This document shows, piece after piece, positions 23,714 to 33,869 of a stretch of DNA of 64,000 bases (its first letter is position 1; every line of letters begins with the position of its first letter). The notes under the pieces are model-generated. The model did not search any database, was not told where the DNA came from, and was given only the letters and a program-made list of their open reading frames with translations. Source of the DNA: Holothuria scabra (Eukaryota; Echinodermata; Holothuroidea; Aspidochirotida; Holothuriidae). Where the stretch lies: positions 10,555,787 through 10,619,786 of the forward strand of contig CM074195.1 of assembly GCA_037179385.1 (NCBI GenBank), given 5' to 3'. The translations under genes and the position numbers were made by a program.

Positions 23714-25879
23714 AATAGTCTTCTCGAGACAATGTTCGTTTACGACGATAATCTTGCTTTTATCTGCAAAAATTTTATCTGAATGCTTCGATAAAAAAGG
23801 ATTAGTGACACATTATCGAAATTCCAATGGAGAGACGTATTCCTTGCACTTAACTTGTTAACATTTTGTTGCCAGCAGTCATGGAAAATTGTGAAATTTG
23901 TTGTTCCATTTGACGCTATCCGAGACGCGACTTATTGTTTCATTTGAAGACAGCAACATTTTCTCTGCAAATTACTTTATATTTTTGTTTCTTAATGATA
24001 ACAAAATTGTTTAAATCTGATGTGAAGGTACAGACTTGATCAATGCTTCCATCTGATGAGGAAAGGGGAGCAACTGAAGCCTCTAGTTTAATTGTTTAGG
24101 GTTTACCCGAAGCAGAATGGAAGAAATTATTATTATAAGGACTTAGTCACAAGGGATTTAACAATAGAAACAAAGGGACCTGTCAATCAAATAGTGGCAA
24201 CTCAAAATATATAATCTGTTTCAAGTACATGTTGTCTAGAAAAATTTGTTCGTTGTATCTCATTCTCTAGCAACTCCCTGCTTAAACACATGTAAAACAG
24301 TTCATAGTATCCGAGATCATGTACTATGCACTCATATGCTGGCACGATATACACAAAAATATAGAGTTGTAATTCAAATGCAGGGTACACCTTTGTAATG
24401 ACAGTAAACTTAAGGAATGAAAAAATCATACTTTAGGTTTTCTTTCCAAGGAAGAAAATGTAGAAAAATTATCAAAAGGATGGTTTGTCCAGGTAAAAAT
24501 ACAAATTTCTGACTTTCAAATTAAAATCAAAGTTTGGTCAAAACATTAAGCTGATACAATAAGTAATTTATTCTGTAAGCACCAGTTATTTCACATTTCC
24601 AATTAAAATAATGAGGATTTCCATGGTAAAATATATTTCATGAAAATCATAGAGTAGGCTTCAGTCTTCTCACATTTGCCCCATGAAACACAGTTTGGTA
24701 ACTTTGGTCCATGAAAACTTATGCTCATGGTTTTCCAAGTTGAAAAATAAGGAGATGTTTTAACACAATGCCGTTAGAGTATGCAAACAGGGCACAAGAA
24801 AGGTCCACTTAGGGGACAAATTTTGTTTCCAAATCTAACGGCTGAATTCCTCGTCCGGTCCACCCATTGGCTCCTAAATAAAGAAAATAGTCAACACCAA
24901 GAATTTAACTCATCATTTGTAGACTTCAATAATGAATGTTCAGGATAAACCAATCAGTCAATTTCACATTTGAAAGAAAATAATATTGTACCATTAGTCT
25001 TAACAGCCAATTATGTAACAGGACAGTCTACTACACTACTTCAAGTTGAAGTGATTGCTTTCTTTTCATTAAAGATGGTGTCTTTGTTTGTTTGCGACTG
25101 TGATATAGGCCTGCAGTCAAATTTTGCTAGAGGCCATAGGGAGTTTTTGTCAAATTTTGAAACTAATTTACCATACATACACAAATAATTATATTAATAG
25201 GCCTACAACAGTTATGGTACCTGTTTATTATTTATGCTACAGAACGGTACTTACTGTACAAATGAATGAAAAAAGGAAATCCTTTTTCATAGCCCAGTTA
25301 CATGGCTTTTCAAAACCCTCATTTGGTTAACTTTTCCCTTGATGAACATGGATTAAATAAAAGCTTGGTTCTCTTTGAAGAGGCTTTTTCATGTTTTAAT
25401 AGCATATTGGAACCCTGTCCCTCTTTTCATTGAAGACTGTAAGAAGCACCCCCTCTAAAAAGGATAGGTCTGCTTCATAAATTATAGTCTTACAAATAGT
25501 CTAGTGGCTCTTGCTACTAACATTAGGCCTAACTGTTAACACAGCAGCGACCAGACATTGATGCAGTCTTTGCCTCTTTGGTTCCTAGTTTTCACTAAAG
25601 TATGTTTATTGGTCACTCTGGTGTAATAGTTAAAAGACATGTATCTTACTTACTGTGCTTCAGCCAGTTTCTTGAAATCCTCCAAGAAAGGAATCCTTCA
25701 CTTTCACTTCACGTTTCCTGAATTCATGACAACTACATAGCAACGTATCTTTGCAGTATGGTACCATTGTACTAGTTGTACCTATTATGGTTGTACTGTA
25801 CATGCGATGTACACATGGTGTAAAGTATCTATGAGCTTTGTATGTTGTAGCGTCATACATGCTGTCATCGAACCAGAGA

Positions 25880-25897
25880 AGCTATTACGTAATAGCT
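25880..25897. repeat. 18 bp perfect palindrome
   Basis: AGCTATTACGTAATAGCT, self-complementary without spacer, inside the 4 kb element. Possibly a protein-binding site; equally possibly chance. Confidence 0.6.
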
Positions 25898-26929
25898 ACA
25901 TTCAACAAGCATTGCATTGTGCTTTGATTTCTTATTCAAAAAGATAAGCAACAGACAAAAAAGGCATGCAGGATGGGGTGGGGAGGGTGATTGGAATTGA
26001 ATTCTGTATGAAGAAAAGGGAGAGAAGAAATAATGATCACAATAATTTAGGAGGTTCTGTTTCTGGGCTTCAGATGGCACAAGGCTGCAAAGCTACAACA
26101 ACAAGAACTTGTTGTGGGGTGAGGATATATACGGGCTAAGAAAGTGTCAGAAACTGGAGTGGGGGAGGCCTGGAGTCAGGAGGTATTGGACGTGGGCCGG
26201 GTATTGGAATGACAGTAAGAATTTCCTATTCCAACTCATATCCGTGCTGTGCAATATCTCTGTGTAGCCTTTCCAAGTTAGGGGAGGGGAATATACTGTT
26301 AGGGGAAACTGAAGCTAAATTTTTCAGGGAAATCCAGGTGCGCGGTTTGTGGCCTACTCGATTTGCTATGGATGGCTTTACTGTAAACCCTAATTTATAA
26401 GAGCCTCACAAAATTTGATAAGTGTACCACCTTCAAAAATTATGTCCCTATTAATTAAATTTGACTTCGGGAAATGATCCGGTCAATACCATGGAGAACT
26501 ATCTAAACTGGTTTAGGCTATAAAGTTTGTAACCTTTCTGTTTCCACCTATTAATTGTATTCTAACGGAGAGATAGCAAATATAGTTGGTTAGAAACTTG
26601 TTTAATTGAGACACGTATACTCTCAAATGAAAGACAACAGACAACTCGACCATTTGCAATAGGCCTATGTACATGTATGATGAACTGAACATGTTCCATT
26701 GATGTACATAATATACCATTCACTGAATGGTTTTCAGTTTGAACCATTTGGAACCATTTACGAATACCAAAACCATTTACAAACCATTTGCATTCCATTA
26801 AGCTATGTAACTAAAAATCTATTCAGATGTACATTTCCATTCATATACCATTTGAAATCCATTTGAGACCATTCGGAAACCTTCAACTTTGCCGAATGGT
26901 TTCGAATGTCATTAAACCCTGGGAATTTA

Positions 26930-27294
26930 GCTACAGGTAAGAATTAGCCTAAAAGATAGACAAATCTTTAGGTTTCTTTGGCAAGGTCTGGATACTTAGG
27001 AGAAGCCACAAATCAGAGATTCTTGCAAATTACCTTTTGAGTGGAGTACATCACTAATTATTGCTCAGAAGATTTCATAAGAAAATGCATAACTTAACAT
27101 TGGCGATTCCCCTTAGCAGCTTAGGGGGACAAACAGTTTTGCCATTGACACATTTGAATGATGGGATTGATAAAGTTAAAGATGAATACAGTAATACATT
27201 GCAATACAATTGTTCAAAGAGCTCACAATATTCTTGCCAAAATCTGGGATGAGTGCTAGAAAAATTGGTCTCGAATTTTAAGAGGGTACAAGGG
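26930..27294. other. spacer between the 4 kb element and the PLE cluster
   Basis: AT-rich with no recognised element. The 63-codon open frame at 27061 has no domain character. Confidence 0.4.
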
Positions 27295-27592
27295 TGAATT
27301 TTGAAAATCTTCGTCCTGAGTAACCTTCCGTTACCATGGTCAAACAGGCAACAGAAGGACCCATTTTGGTTCCAATGGCCACTCCTTTAACTTGACGGAA
27401 AAAACGCCCATTAAACTGAAAACAATTTTGCGTGAGAACAAGTACCGTCAAACGTAGGAAGGTGTCATTCGGTATTAGAGGATCACGCCGTTTGTCTAGG
27501 TAGTAACGGATAGCTGTTCAGGGAGCATTATGAGGAATGGACGTGTAGAGGCTGGACACATCAATGGTGAATAAAATATAATATAAAATATC
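27295..27592 (-). pseudogene. Penelope-like element RT fragment, inverted (motifs A to B)
   Basis: Read on the - strand with frame changes it shows FTIDVSSLYTSIPHNAP, PNDTFLRLTVLVLTQNCFQF, NGRFFRQVKGVAIGTKMGP and SVACLTM. These are the palm motif around the first catalytic Asp (D-SLYTSIP) and the G--MG region of Penelope-type reverse transcriptases. It is opposite in orientation to the continuation at 27604 and meets it at a 21 bp inverted repeat. It is non-functional (stops, frameshifts, split). Confidence 0.75.
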
Positions 27593-27613
27593 CTGTTGCC
27601 TGTTTGACCATGG
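27334..27613. repeat. 21 bp inverted repeat bounding the inverted RT segment
   Basis: CCATGGTCAAACAGGCAACAG at 27334-27354 is exactly complementary to 27593-27613. Both encode the same RT stretch (VACLTM). The bracketed segment is the inverted half of the same reverse transcriptase, a snap-back arrangement. Confidence 0.9.
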
Positions 27614-28455
27614 GTCACTTTGAAGAACAACTTTTTTCTCAGTATACCGGGCCCCGACCTATACTTTACAAAAGGTATATTGATGATAGTGTAGGAGTTG
27701 CCACTGGATCCCGTGATTTAGAAACTTTTATCGACTTTGTTAACCCTTTACCGTTGTTTGGGTCCTTTTGGACCCATGCGGAGAGCTCGGCTGTCACCCA
27801 TCTTTACTGTTTCACGCGGAGCTCGAAACTGCGAGTAGCTACCCGAAAATTCGGCCACAACAACGAGAGAGACACGGAAGCCGATGCGGGTCGGGCTATG
27901 TCCGCTTTTCCGCCCACTCCCGAGGCATGCAATTATGCCCCGATCGGAGCACAAAGGTAAAGGGTTAATTCCTTTTGCCCCTTTTTGAAATTTACCCATT
28001 GTATCTCGGACTCATCTGTTGTTTTTCTCGACATTAAACTGTCCATCAAGAACCGTACAATTACCCCTTTCCTACACTTCAAGCCAACCGACTCGCATAA
28101 CTACCTTTTGTACACTTCCAACCACACCAAATCTTGCACTAAATCTATCCCTTATTCCCAGTTCTTGCGAGCCAGACGAACTTGTTCGGAGGATTCTGAC
28201 TTCTCCACTGCCTCTGAAGAAATTTTGTCCTTTTTTGAAAAAAAAAAAAAACCAGTACCCTTCCAAAATCCTCTCTAATGCCCTACGCAGAATTCAAGGA
28301 ACCAGCAGAGAGGAAGCCTTGGAGAAAAAGAACAAATCTGGTACCAATCTACGTGTTCCTTTGGTTATTTCATATCAACCTTAGGTCCGTCCCATTTTAC
28401 GCGTTATCTACAAAAATGAAGAGTTGCTCCAACAAGACCCCTCATCCCGTATAGA
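27604..28455 (+). pseudogene. Penelope-like element RT to linker, split by a MITE
   Basis: The + strand frame reads GHFEEQLFSQY, then ILYKRYIDDSVGVATG (the IDD catalytic box) and FIDFVN. It is cut by the 27744-27964 insertion and resumes SFCPFLKFTHCISDSSVVFL, DIKLSIKNRTITPFLHFKPT and LYTSNHTKSCTKSIPYSQF, as in PLE RT thumb regions. The linker follows with a frameshift in an A-run near 28240 and a stop at 28382: ILSNALRRIQGTSREEALE, SGTNLRVPLVISYQP, VRPILRVIYKNEELLQQDP. It ends abruptly where an inverted copy of the same family begins. The GIY-YIG domain is missing from this copy. Confidence 0.8.
27744..27964. mobile_element. 221 bp piggyBac-like MITE with TTAA target duplication
   Basis: Terminal inverted repeats CCCTTTACC (27744-27752) and GGTAAAGGG (27956-27964) are flanked on both sides by TTAA (27740-27743 and 27965-27968). 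This is the target site and 5'-CCC end type of piggyBac transposons. The repeats extend imperfectly (next bases GTTGT versus TTTGT). The interior is GC-richer than its surroundings and has no transposase. Removing the element and one TTAA leaves the host PLE reading DFVNSFCPF without a gap. Confidence 0.85.
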
Positions 28456-28985
28456 ACAAGGTGAAGGGTGGATTAAAATGTGCAGCCACTGGGTATCCAT
28501 GGAGATTCTGTTTGATGGACCTAAGGTGTTCGGTGACTCGATCCACGAGGCAGCGCTTGGTCTCTCCCACATACAACGAGTTACATCTCCCACAAGCTAA
28601 AATATAAACTACATTAGAGGAAATGCAGGAGAATCTTTGTTTGACAATGAAGCTATTGCCGTTGGGGGCCTGAAATGTTGACGAGGTCGTGTTTGCCAAC
28701 AACTGGGCATGTATTACACCTCGGAAGGTTACATGGAAAGGTACCAGCAGTGTCGTTGAAAGAAGTTTGTGGTTGGGAAGCCGGAACTCAATGGTTGGCT
28801 AAATTTTTCTCAATTCTGAAAGCAGTGATGGGGGTTTCGGGAAAACACGGGTTGAGGGGTCTTGTTGGAGCAACTCTTCATTTGTGTAGATCCCGCGTAT
28901 TATAGGACGGACCGAAGGGTGATATGAAATAACTAAAGGAATACGTAGATTGGACCAGATTTGTTCTTTTTATCCAAGGCTTCCT
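28443..28985 (-). pseudogene. Penelope-like element linker and GIY-YIG endonuclease fragment
   Basis: On the - strand the linker reads LVISYHPSVRPIIRGIYTNE and ELLQQDPSTR. After frame breaks, NGNSFIVKQRFSCISSNVVY and ILACGRCNSLYVGETKRCL lead into VDRVTEHLRSIKQNLHGYPV with AAHFNP. The Y-L-C--C---YVGET--L--R--EH pattern is the GIY-YIG endonuclease of Penelope-like elements. It belongs to the same family as 27604-28455 and 55149-56060, and is truncated at both ends. Confidence 0.85.
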
Positions 28986-29850
28986 CTCTGCTGGTTCCTT
29001 GAACTGGGGAGTTCTAATAATTTGCGTTTTAGAATTAATGGTCATAAGAGTGATTTTAGACTATTTAAAACTGGCTCTTCTAAAAAACCTGACTCTAAAG
29101 TTCTTTATGATCATCTCATTTTACATAATTGTGATTTTTTGACATTTAAGTTGTGGACCACATTTTTAAACCTGATTTGACTAGAGAGGCCTCCGATAAA
29201 TTACTCATTACAAAGGAGAGGCAATGGATTTGGAAACTGAACACATTCACCCCTAAAGGACTAAACATGGATGATGGCTTTTATTGTCATAATAAGATTT
29301 TAGGAAACTCCTTTAAATTTTGGTCGTTTCTTTTTGGTTTCAAGGTGAGGTGTTTGGGTTTTATTGTGTGTTTTCTAATTGTTTTCTTCATTTTTCTATT
29401 TTCCTGTTTTTCCTTTTTAAAATTCTTTTTTATTTTTATTTTTTTATTTATTTTTTTGTGCTTCCCTCATTTTAATGGCTTTTTATAAGTTTTGTTTTAA
29501 TTGTCCTATTTTATTTTGTGCCTTTTTCCTCCCTCTTTTTATTGTACTTTTGTAGCCTTTTATTGTTTCCTTGTTGGTTCCTGTTTGGTATTTTATTCCT
29601 TTGTTACCTAGGATTTAGGTTCTCTCTGGGTTCTTTTTTGGTTTTTAGTTTGTTTTGCTGCTTTTTGGTGGCTTTTAGGTTTAGCTTTTAGCTTTAAGTT
29701 TCTTCGGCATTTTACTTTTTGTGTTGGTTTTCTCCGTTTTGACTGATTGTGTAGGTTTTGCAACTAATTGTAGCTCAGTACATCGCCTGAGGAAGGACGC
29801 CTCGCGTCCGAAAATTTGAAATATACGTGTTCTACTGCACTGGACTTCTT
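28986..29850 (+). pseudogene. second PLE family: GIY-YIG C-terminal part and 3' tail
   Basis: The + strand frame reads LGSSNNLRFRINGHKSDFRL, FKTGSSKKPDSKVLYDHLIL, then after a stop EASDKLLITKERQWIWKLNT and FTPKGLNMDDGF. The R--GH-SD, H and RE--WI--L-T--P-GLN pattern is the C-terminal half of a GIY-YIG nuclease from a different PLE family. A very T-rich 3' region follows, ending with a hammerhead-like motif at 29776-29837. Truncated and inactive. Confidence 0.7.
29776..29837 (+). ncRNA. hammerhead-ribozyme-like motif 3' of PLE
   Basis: Core CTGAGGA (29787-29793), perfect 6 bp stem II GGACGC/GCGTCC with loop CTC, then GAAA (29810-29813). A candidate cleavage C is at 29826. Stem I pairs CGC with GTG next to the core and CAGTA (29776-29780) with TACTG (29833-29837) distally. 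Stem III is irregular and the base before the cleavage site is A rather than U, so activity is doubtful. Hammerheads are known in Penelope-like elements. Confidence 0.55.
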
Positions 29851-29891
29851 GTTTTATTTATATTTTGTGTCCTGGTGTGATGCCGGTTACG

Positions 29892-29893
<2 letters not shown>

Positions 29894-29941
<48 letters not shown>

Positions 29942-30000
29942 GAATATAATATAAATAAATAAATAAATAAGTAAATAAATATATATATATAAATATATAT
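29894..30000. repeat. (AC)n then AT/AATA microsatellite
   Basis: About 20 AC dinucleotides followed by ATAT and AAATA-type repeats. Confidence 0.95.
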
Positions 30001-30089
30001 TAAAACTGAAAAGTTCCACGTATACTCCGAGAAATAAATAAAGTACAAAAATATGCAATAAAGAGCATAACTGGTTGAGTATGAAAGAT

Positions 30090-30140
30090 TACAAATATAT
30101 TTCGTAATTTTCAGTCCCCCTGGGATTTTCCTAAGCGAGT
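30090..30140 (-). ncRNA. degenerate hammerhead-like motif 3' of PLE relic
   Basis: On the - strand, TTAGGA, a TCCC/GGGA stem II with loop AGG, then GAAAATTACGAAATATA. It aligns with the motif at 29776-29837 and lies in the same place relative to a PLE coding end. The CUGA core has lost bases, so it is a relic at best. Confidence 0.35.
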
Positions 30141-30234
30141 ATTAAAGACAAAATGAGCACAAAAATTAAAAATGAGTACATAAATTAAAAAGAACGGAAA
30201 TCTACAGTTCACTGCAGTGTCAGGAGGGAAGATT

Positions 30235-30900
30235 AAATTGTTTGTTGAAACGTGTAATGATTAAGAATACCAAGGTCTTTGTTGAGTTCGGTAATGTGTG
30301 ACTAAAGCCTCATTATCCAAATAAGTTTGGTTCGTTTTCGTTGCTCAGCGTAAATAAAATTATTTGCAATGAGGATTATTTTAAGATTCTCGATAGAATG
30401 ATGCGGGAGATTAAAGTGCTCCGCTACTTGGAATCCAAGAGTGTTGTCACGGATAGACCGTTCATGGTTATTGAACCTTAGACGAAAGAAAGTACCAGTT
30501 TCAACGACTTATTTTCACAAAGATTACAAAATAGAATGCATGCAATATTACAGATATCACAGTTAAGGAGGGGGGGGGGGGAATAATCGGAAAATTAATG
30601 TCAGGGATATTGATACGTTCTTCAGTAGTTTTGTGCTTGCAGCATTTGCAGTCTTTTATTGCAAGGAGTGTTGCCCTTAGAGTCATTGATGTGGAGGAGA
30701 TAAGAAGTCTTCTGATGTGAGGCGGCTCGCGCAATGCGAGGAGGGGGGGGGGGGTGGGGACTCAGAAAAAATATTCGAAAGAAATGGATTGTCCTTAAGG
30801 GAGACAAAGCTATGTTTTATGGTGCTTGCAAGATTGTAAATAGGGGGGTGATATTTGAACACCATGGGAATACGCGTACTGGGGTTTTTTTTATTTGTAG
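30235..30900 (-). pseudogene. third PLE relic: linker and GIY-YIG region
   Basis: On the - strand, VFKYHPPIYNLASTIKHSFV with SLKDNPFLSNIF matches the PLE linker (V--YHP----I). NTPCNK followed after a frameshift by DCKCCKHKTTEERINIPD matches its Cys-rich part. RFNNHERSIRDNTLGFQVAE, HFNLPHHSIENLKI and KDLGILN match the end of a GIY-YIG domain. Several frameshifts and G-runs (30571-30582, 30741-30752) interrupt it. It is a different family from the 55 kb copy. Confidence 0.7.
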
Positions 30901-31215
30901 ACAAAAACTAGGTCTGGCCTTATTTTTTTGGCGAACCTAGTTTTTGTGTACTTTTTCCCCCTTTTTTTCCCGACAATGTTCGATTTTTACACGCACCTTT
31001 TCTTCCAGGACGCTCTTTTTCTATGTTTGATGTGTGTTTTATCTTTCTCACTCATGTTTTCTGACAGTCACTTTCGTCCGGTTCTGTTTTTACAGCGATC
31101 GCTCCGGATTTGATGTTTGTCGTGTCCAATTGTTACTGTTGGTTGTTCAGTTTGGTTTTTGCCGCCTGATGAAGTGTTTATACCCGTAACGTCGTGGAGT
31201 TTTCCGCAAACTTTT
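30900..31215 (+). mobile_element. solo PLE 3' end (same family as the 54.8-56 kb copy)
   Basis: Sequence from ACAAAAACTAGGTC through GTTCGATTTTTACACGCACC, GACAGTCACTTTCGTCCGG and CAATTGTTACTGTTGGTTG to the hammerhead-like motif is the reverse complement, with changes, of 54770-55060. There it follows a PLE endonuclease frame. Here no coding region precedes it, so this is a truncated or terminal-repeat-only copy. Confidence 0.7.
31162..31200 (+). ncRNA. hammerhead-ribozyme-like motif, PLE minimal type
   Basis: CTGATGA core (31166-31172), stem II region GTGT-TTAT-ACCC with one mismatch, GTAAC (A13 changed to T), then GTC (31191-31193) as the expected cleavage triplet, and GTGG pairing with CCGC before the core as stem I. 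Stem III is only AC/GT, so a monomer could not form it; known PLE hammerheads of this kind act as dimers. One core base is wrong, so this copy is probably inactive. Confidence 0.6.
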
Positions 31216-31279
31216 AAGCACTTTTTACTACCTCTTTTCGACCTACACATTTCCACAGTGCTCGGCAGCATTTCGACCC

Positions 31280-31422
<143 letters not shown>

Positions 31423-31469
31423 CAAATTGGTAAAGCTGGAAAATTTGGCTGAGGTGAAAAAACGATGTT

Positions 31470-31542
31470 GACTCCACCGAGATTCGAACTCCGGTCCTCC
31501 CGCTTTCTATTGCGGACGCTCCAGCCACTGAGCCATGAAGCC
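31470..31542 (-). tRNA. tRNA-like sequence, probably a SINE head or tRNA pseudogene
   Basis: The - strand folds as a tRNA. The acceptor GGCTTCA pairs with TGGAGTC over 7 bp with wobbles, the D stem is GCTC/GAGC, the anticodon stem TCCGC/GCGGG, and the T arm CGGAG-TTCGAAT-CTCGG has one mismatch. A and B boxes (TGGCTCAGTGGC, AGTTCGAATCTC) are intact. The anticodon loop has 8 bases (AATAGAAA) rather than 7, and there is no clear anticodon, so a functional tRNA is unlikely. No B-box-matching SINE body was identified next to it. Confidence 0.55.
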
Positions 31543-31719
31543 AAGTTGGTTTGGCCTTTGTTCAAATGACAGATGAAGCAACTCGCAATTTACCTCCTGA
31601 GCATGCGCCTAGCTTTTTGGAACAGCACTAGTCCTCGTTTGACGCAAGTCCAGCCAAAGATCAAAGTTGATGCTATCCAGCTGAACACAATTGTTCATTC
31701 GCCAGCGGATCTCCGAAGA

Positions 31720-31805
31720 GATACAGATATAGATACAGATATAGATACAGATATATATATATATATATATATATATGCATACATAAATATATTTATATAT
31801 ATATT
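31720..31805. repeat. GATACAGATATA and AT microsatellite
   Basis: Tandem GATACAGATATA units followed by a TA run and AAATATATTT words. Confidence 0.9.
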
Positions 31806-33726
31806 TCACTTATTCGACACTTAGGGGGGAAAGTTGTTGTTGAAATGTCGACCTTAGGGGGAAAAATGTTTGGGGCGAAATATAAGTTTCACTTTAATGT
31901 TTCTACACACTTTTTCTATAGGAATACGTAAACGGACAAGTGTGTACTCCTAGATTTACAAGCTAGATACAATTACTCCAAAGTTGTCAAATTTAAGGAC
32001 ACCTAGCTGTTAACACACGGATGGCTGGCCGTTGAAGTAACGTTACTTATATGTTAAGACGTTAGGGCGAATTCTTCTTCTCATGTATTTTATTGTTATT
32101 TTTCGCCCCATGTAAAAGCACTTATAACAATTTCCCCTTAAGGTGCGAATAAGCGCTATATTTTTTTAAATTTATATATATATTTTCGGGCCATTGTATT
32201 TCATATGATTACACAGTACTTGACCATGCAATCAAAGCATGATATAATAGATGATTTTTTCAAAGCTCATACTGGGATTGATTATGAAATTGTTTGATTC
32301 CATGGTTATTTGCCACCCTCTTTAAGAATTGCATCACAACTTTCCATTTATGTATGATTCAGAAAAGAATAACATAGTTATGGACGTTGTTAATGGGTGT
32401 CAATCACGGGATCGGATCTTAATTAGTTGATTGACGTACAAAACTAGAAGACATTGATTGGATTATGCATTTTTTAAGAGGGGGTCGTATTTTGCACGAA
32501 AAAGGAGGTTATTTCCGCGTAAGCGGCAATGCACAGGCAACAGGGAGAGAACTTCGGAATGGGTTCCATGGGCAAGATGGAGGGCCCCCGGTGGAATCCA
32601 GGGGAGAAACCCTGGTGGGAGTTCAAGGAGCGAAGCCATCGGAAGCCCCGAGGAGGCAGATATTTCAACGCCTAAAGCCGTGACATCATCGTCAATATTG
32701 TCAATTTGTTAATGCCAAAATTATGATAACATAAAGGTTCAGAGCAACAGGCGAACCCATGGATGTGGACCAAAGGAAAAGCTTTAAATCTTAAAATGAC
32801 ACTGGCACCAGAACGTTTTACTTTTAAAGTTAGGCGCTATCGTGGGATCCATGGGCTAACTGGAGTGGTAGCATCAGAGGCAAAGGACTCCCGGGACAAA
32901 AACTGTTCGAAGTTCATGGAATGTTATGAAGTATTCAAGATTTAGTAGGTTATAACAGCGAACCTCAAATAAAGAATCGTGAACAAATTTCAAGTAAATT
33001 TTTCTGTGCACTGCAAAGAAAATTAAGAAAATCAGTAAAATCAGCAATGAACTGCGTCTATTAAGCTAGCAAAGATATCAGGGTTCTACGGAGCAGACCA
33101 AAAAGGTTTGCACAATGTGATTTTACCAATGTACTGTGTTTCTTCCTTTCAACCTTTCTCCGTCAAGACCTTGAAAATGGTGTCATTATTCCATAAAAGA
33201 AAGTAAATGAAAAGGTGAAAATTGGAAACGTCTAACAAAAATTTTCAACATAACGGACTCCACTTCGACTCGTCCGTTATTCTGCCAATATGGAGTATCG
33301 ACGGTTTATTTACCAGTATAGTCAACCAAATGAGATTTATTTCTTCATTTCGGTAACACCATTTCCTAAATTTGAGGGCCTTTTGACCCGACAGATTTTG
33401 GTGGGATAACTACCTTTCAAAGTACTATCCGATCAAGTAAAAACAACTCTTTACTGGGAAATCGCACCATTTTACCAAAGTTAGATAATAAACAGAGACA
33501 AGCATATGGCATGCATTCAGTGGAGCTGATAGGACTTGCTAGCGGACAGCGATTTACAAAAAGTAACAGGTGAAATAGTAACTTGGAGGAGTCGATATGT
33601 TATTGCAGAGAGATTGGGAATTTAACATATCAAAAAAATTAAGACTTTCCAATAACAGAAGAAGTCCTTTTTGATTTTTGGTTCATCCTTTTTCACGTTC
33701 TGTGAAAAAATAAATTAAAAACTCAA
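31806..33726. other. no gene seen; GC-richer island at 32465-32690
   Basis: 32465-32690 is clearly GC-richer than its surroundings and is open in two overlapping frames (one contains GNAQATGRELRNGFHGQDGG), but no domain is recognised. 33252-33278 holds a TAACGGACT-ACGAGTCCGTTA-like inverted repeat. The rest is AT-rich. Confidence 0.4.
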
Positions 33727-33790
33727 TTCGGGCGTCAATCGCACCCCGACCCTCACACCCCGACCCTCGCACCCCGACCCTCCCCCCTCC
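33727..33790. repeat. 14 bp GC-rich tandem repeat
   Basis: Three and a half copies of CACCCCGACCCTCG, followed by a C-rich tail. Confidence 0.85.
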
Positions 33791-33869
33791 TTGGTGACGC
33801 TCTTGACAACGCAGGTCAAAAAATTTCTCATTTACTGCAAATGGAATGGACACTATATATCAGAAAACC

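Larger units (their letters stand above)
22948..26929. mobile_element. ~4 kb inverted-repeat-bounded element, non-autonomous or foldback
   Basis: TAAATTCCCAGGGTT at 22948-22962 is repeated inverted and perfectly at 26915-26929. Just inside both ends are arrays of CCATTTGCAAATGG-like words in direct and inverted orientation (22965-23330 and 26710-26905). Such subterminal arrays are usual transposase-binding regions of DNA transposons. Including the outer TA gives a possible TA target duplication; otherwise no clear duplication is seen. No transposase-length frame exists in the interior, which instead carries strong hairpins (see separate entries). The whole could be one non-autonomous element or two related terminal pieces flanking unrelated DNA. 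Confidence 0.55.

Noticed and set aside
27748..27999. 83-codon - strand open frame within the MITE
   Set aside because: It crosses the element border and has no transposase or other domain character.
28950..29180. 76-codon frame taken as one gene
   Set aside because: Its first part belongs to the antisense PLE fragment and its second to another PLE family; it spans a junction rather than being a gene.
29300..29760. hydrophobic Phe/Leu-rich frame as a membrane protein
   Set aside because: It arises from the T-rich 3' tail of a PLE.
31481..31542. functional tRNA gene
   Set aside because: Eight-base anticodon loop and no sensible anticodon; kept only as a tRNA-like sequence.
33727..33790. CRISPR-like short repeats
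   Set aside because: Head-to-tail 14 bp units without spacers in eukaryotic DNA; an ordinary minisatellite.
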